Below are positions 63,781-64,000 of a DNA stretch of 64,000 nucleotides, one piece after another. Numbering within the stretch: the first letter of the stretch is position 1; each line of letters begins with the position of its first letter. Where the stretch lies: NCBI GenBank assembly GCA_041281825.1, contig CP166298.1, forward strand, positions 2,728,001 to 2,792,000, in the 5' to 3' direction. The notes beneath the pieces are model-generated. The model saw only the letters and a list, made by a program, of their open reading frames with translations. It made no database searches and had not been told where the DNA came from. The DNA comes from Paenibacillus_D tarimensis_A. Its GTDB lineage: Bacteria; Bacillota; Bacilli; Paenibacillales; Paenibacillaceae. Made by a program: the position numbers and the translations under genes.

Positions 63781-64000
63781 TACGTCAGCCATTTCCGCTT
63801 GTTCGAAATAGCGGACGAGAAAATCGAGAAATTGACGTGCCGCCTTGGAGAAATAACGTTTCTTATGCCAGATCAATTGAAATTGACGCCTGCACACCGG
63901 ATAGTCTATCGACAATATAGTGAGACGGGAATCCGGATCTTTGCCGCAGCCTCCGATCAAGGCAACCCCGAGTCCTGCGCGGACCAGCTTAGCAATAGCG
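63775..64000 (-). CDS. LysR family transcriptional regulator, C-terminal end (partial)
   Basis: The frame enters from the right edge and stops at 63775, giving about 74 residues: IAKLVRAGLGVALIGG (the LysR effector-domain motif VaaGlGiallP), then ILSIDYPVCRRQFQLIWHKKRYFSKAARQFLDFLVRYFEQ, the typical last strand and helix. The DNA-binding helix-turn-helix lies outside the window. Target and effector are unknown. Confidence 0.82.
   Translation of the reverse strand, partial: AIAKLVRAGLGVALIGGCGKDPDSRLTILSIDYPVCRRQFQLIWHKKRYFSKAARQFLDFLVRYFEQAEMADVK

Overview
The window looks like a chromosomal segment of an endospore-forming Bacillota, most probably a member of the Paenibacillaceae. Support comes from strong AGGAGG-type ribosome binding sites with many TTG and GTG starts, an alpha/beta small acid-soluble spore protein, a CotF-like coat protein, two YheC/YheD-type ATP-grasp proteins, a WGxxGxxG envelope protein, stalk (copper amine oxidase N-terminal) and SLH domains, and a 16S gene of Paenibacillus type. 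The species cannot be named from this alone.

Layout. 1-9.6 kb: end of a sigma-like gene, helicase HrpB convergent with a DEAD-box RNA helicase, small conserved genes, a HAD phosphatase, a YheC/YheD protein and a YfcE-like phosphodiesterase. 9.7-17.8 kb: membrane acyltransferase, MgtE and asparaginase (minus strand), an FAD disulfide reductase-like enzyme, a lipoprotein, an SDR and spore coat genes. 17.9-23.9 kb: a complete rRNA operon in the order 16S-5S-23S followed by tRNA-Asn-Ser-Thr-Leu-Gly. 24-32 kb: YitT, ribonuclease Z, a Cof phosphatase, and a TAXI-type TRAP transporter operon with DUF1850. 32-38.6 kb: a broken pirin gene, GNAT, Lin0512, a NaChBac-like sodium channel, Nudix, thymidine kinase and a second YheC/YheD gene. 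38.7-41.9 kb: a three-gene operon with SbnA/SbnB-type 2,3-diaminopropionate enzymes and a PaaK-like adenylating enzyme. 42-52 kb: envelope and secreted proteins, then an operon around a glutathionylspermidine-synthase-like ATP-grasp ligase with a DUF350 membrane protein. 52-64 kb: a zinc-ribbon protein with a nucleotide-binding-like C-terminus, a kinase, HAD, SASP, AlkA-like glycosylase, phosphodiesterase, CorA, a VanW pair, ClpP, a sigma factor and a partial LysR gene.

Three things stand out. First, the rRNA operon is unusual: 5S lies between 16S and 23S and carries a structured insertion of about 64 nt in its loop C region, and 23S carries an insert of roughly 115-120 nt closed by a perfect 15-bp stem where helix 45 should be short. 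Second, a palindromic repeat (CTTTGAGC / GCTCAAAG followed by GATCCCTATGT) occurs at six places, always in the direction of the downstream gene. In five places it precedes a coding start and in four of these it runs directly into the Shine-Dalgarno sequence; the sixth lies in the 5S-23S spacer. Third, several small operons (the Dap cassette, the ATP-grasp/DUF350 cassette, and the hairpin-led zinc-ribbon gene) look like self-contained systems of unknown output.

All functions were assigned by reading motifs without database searches. Starts were chosen by ribosome binding site and often differ from the longest open frame.
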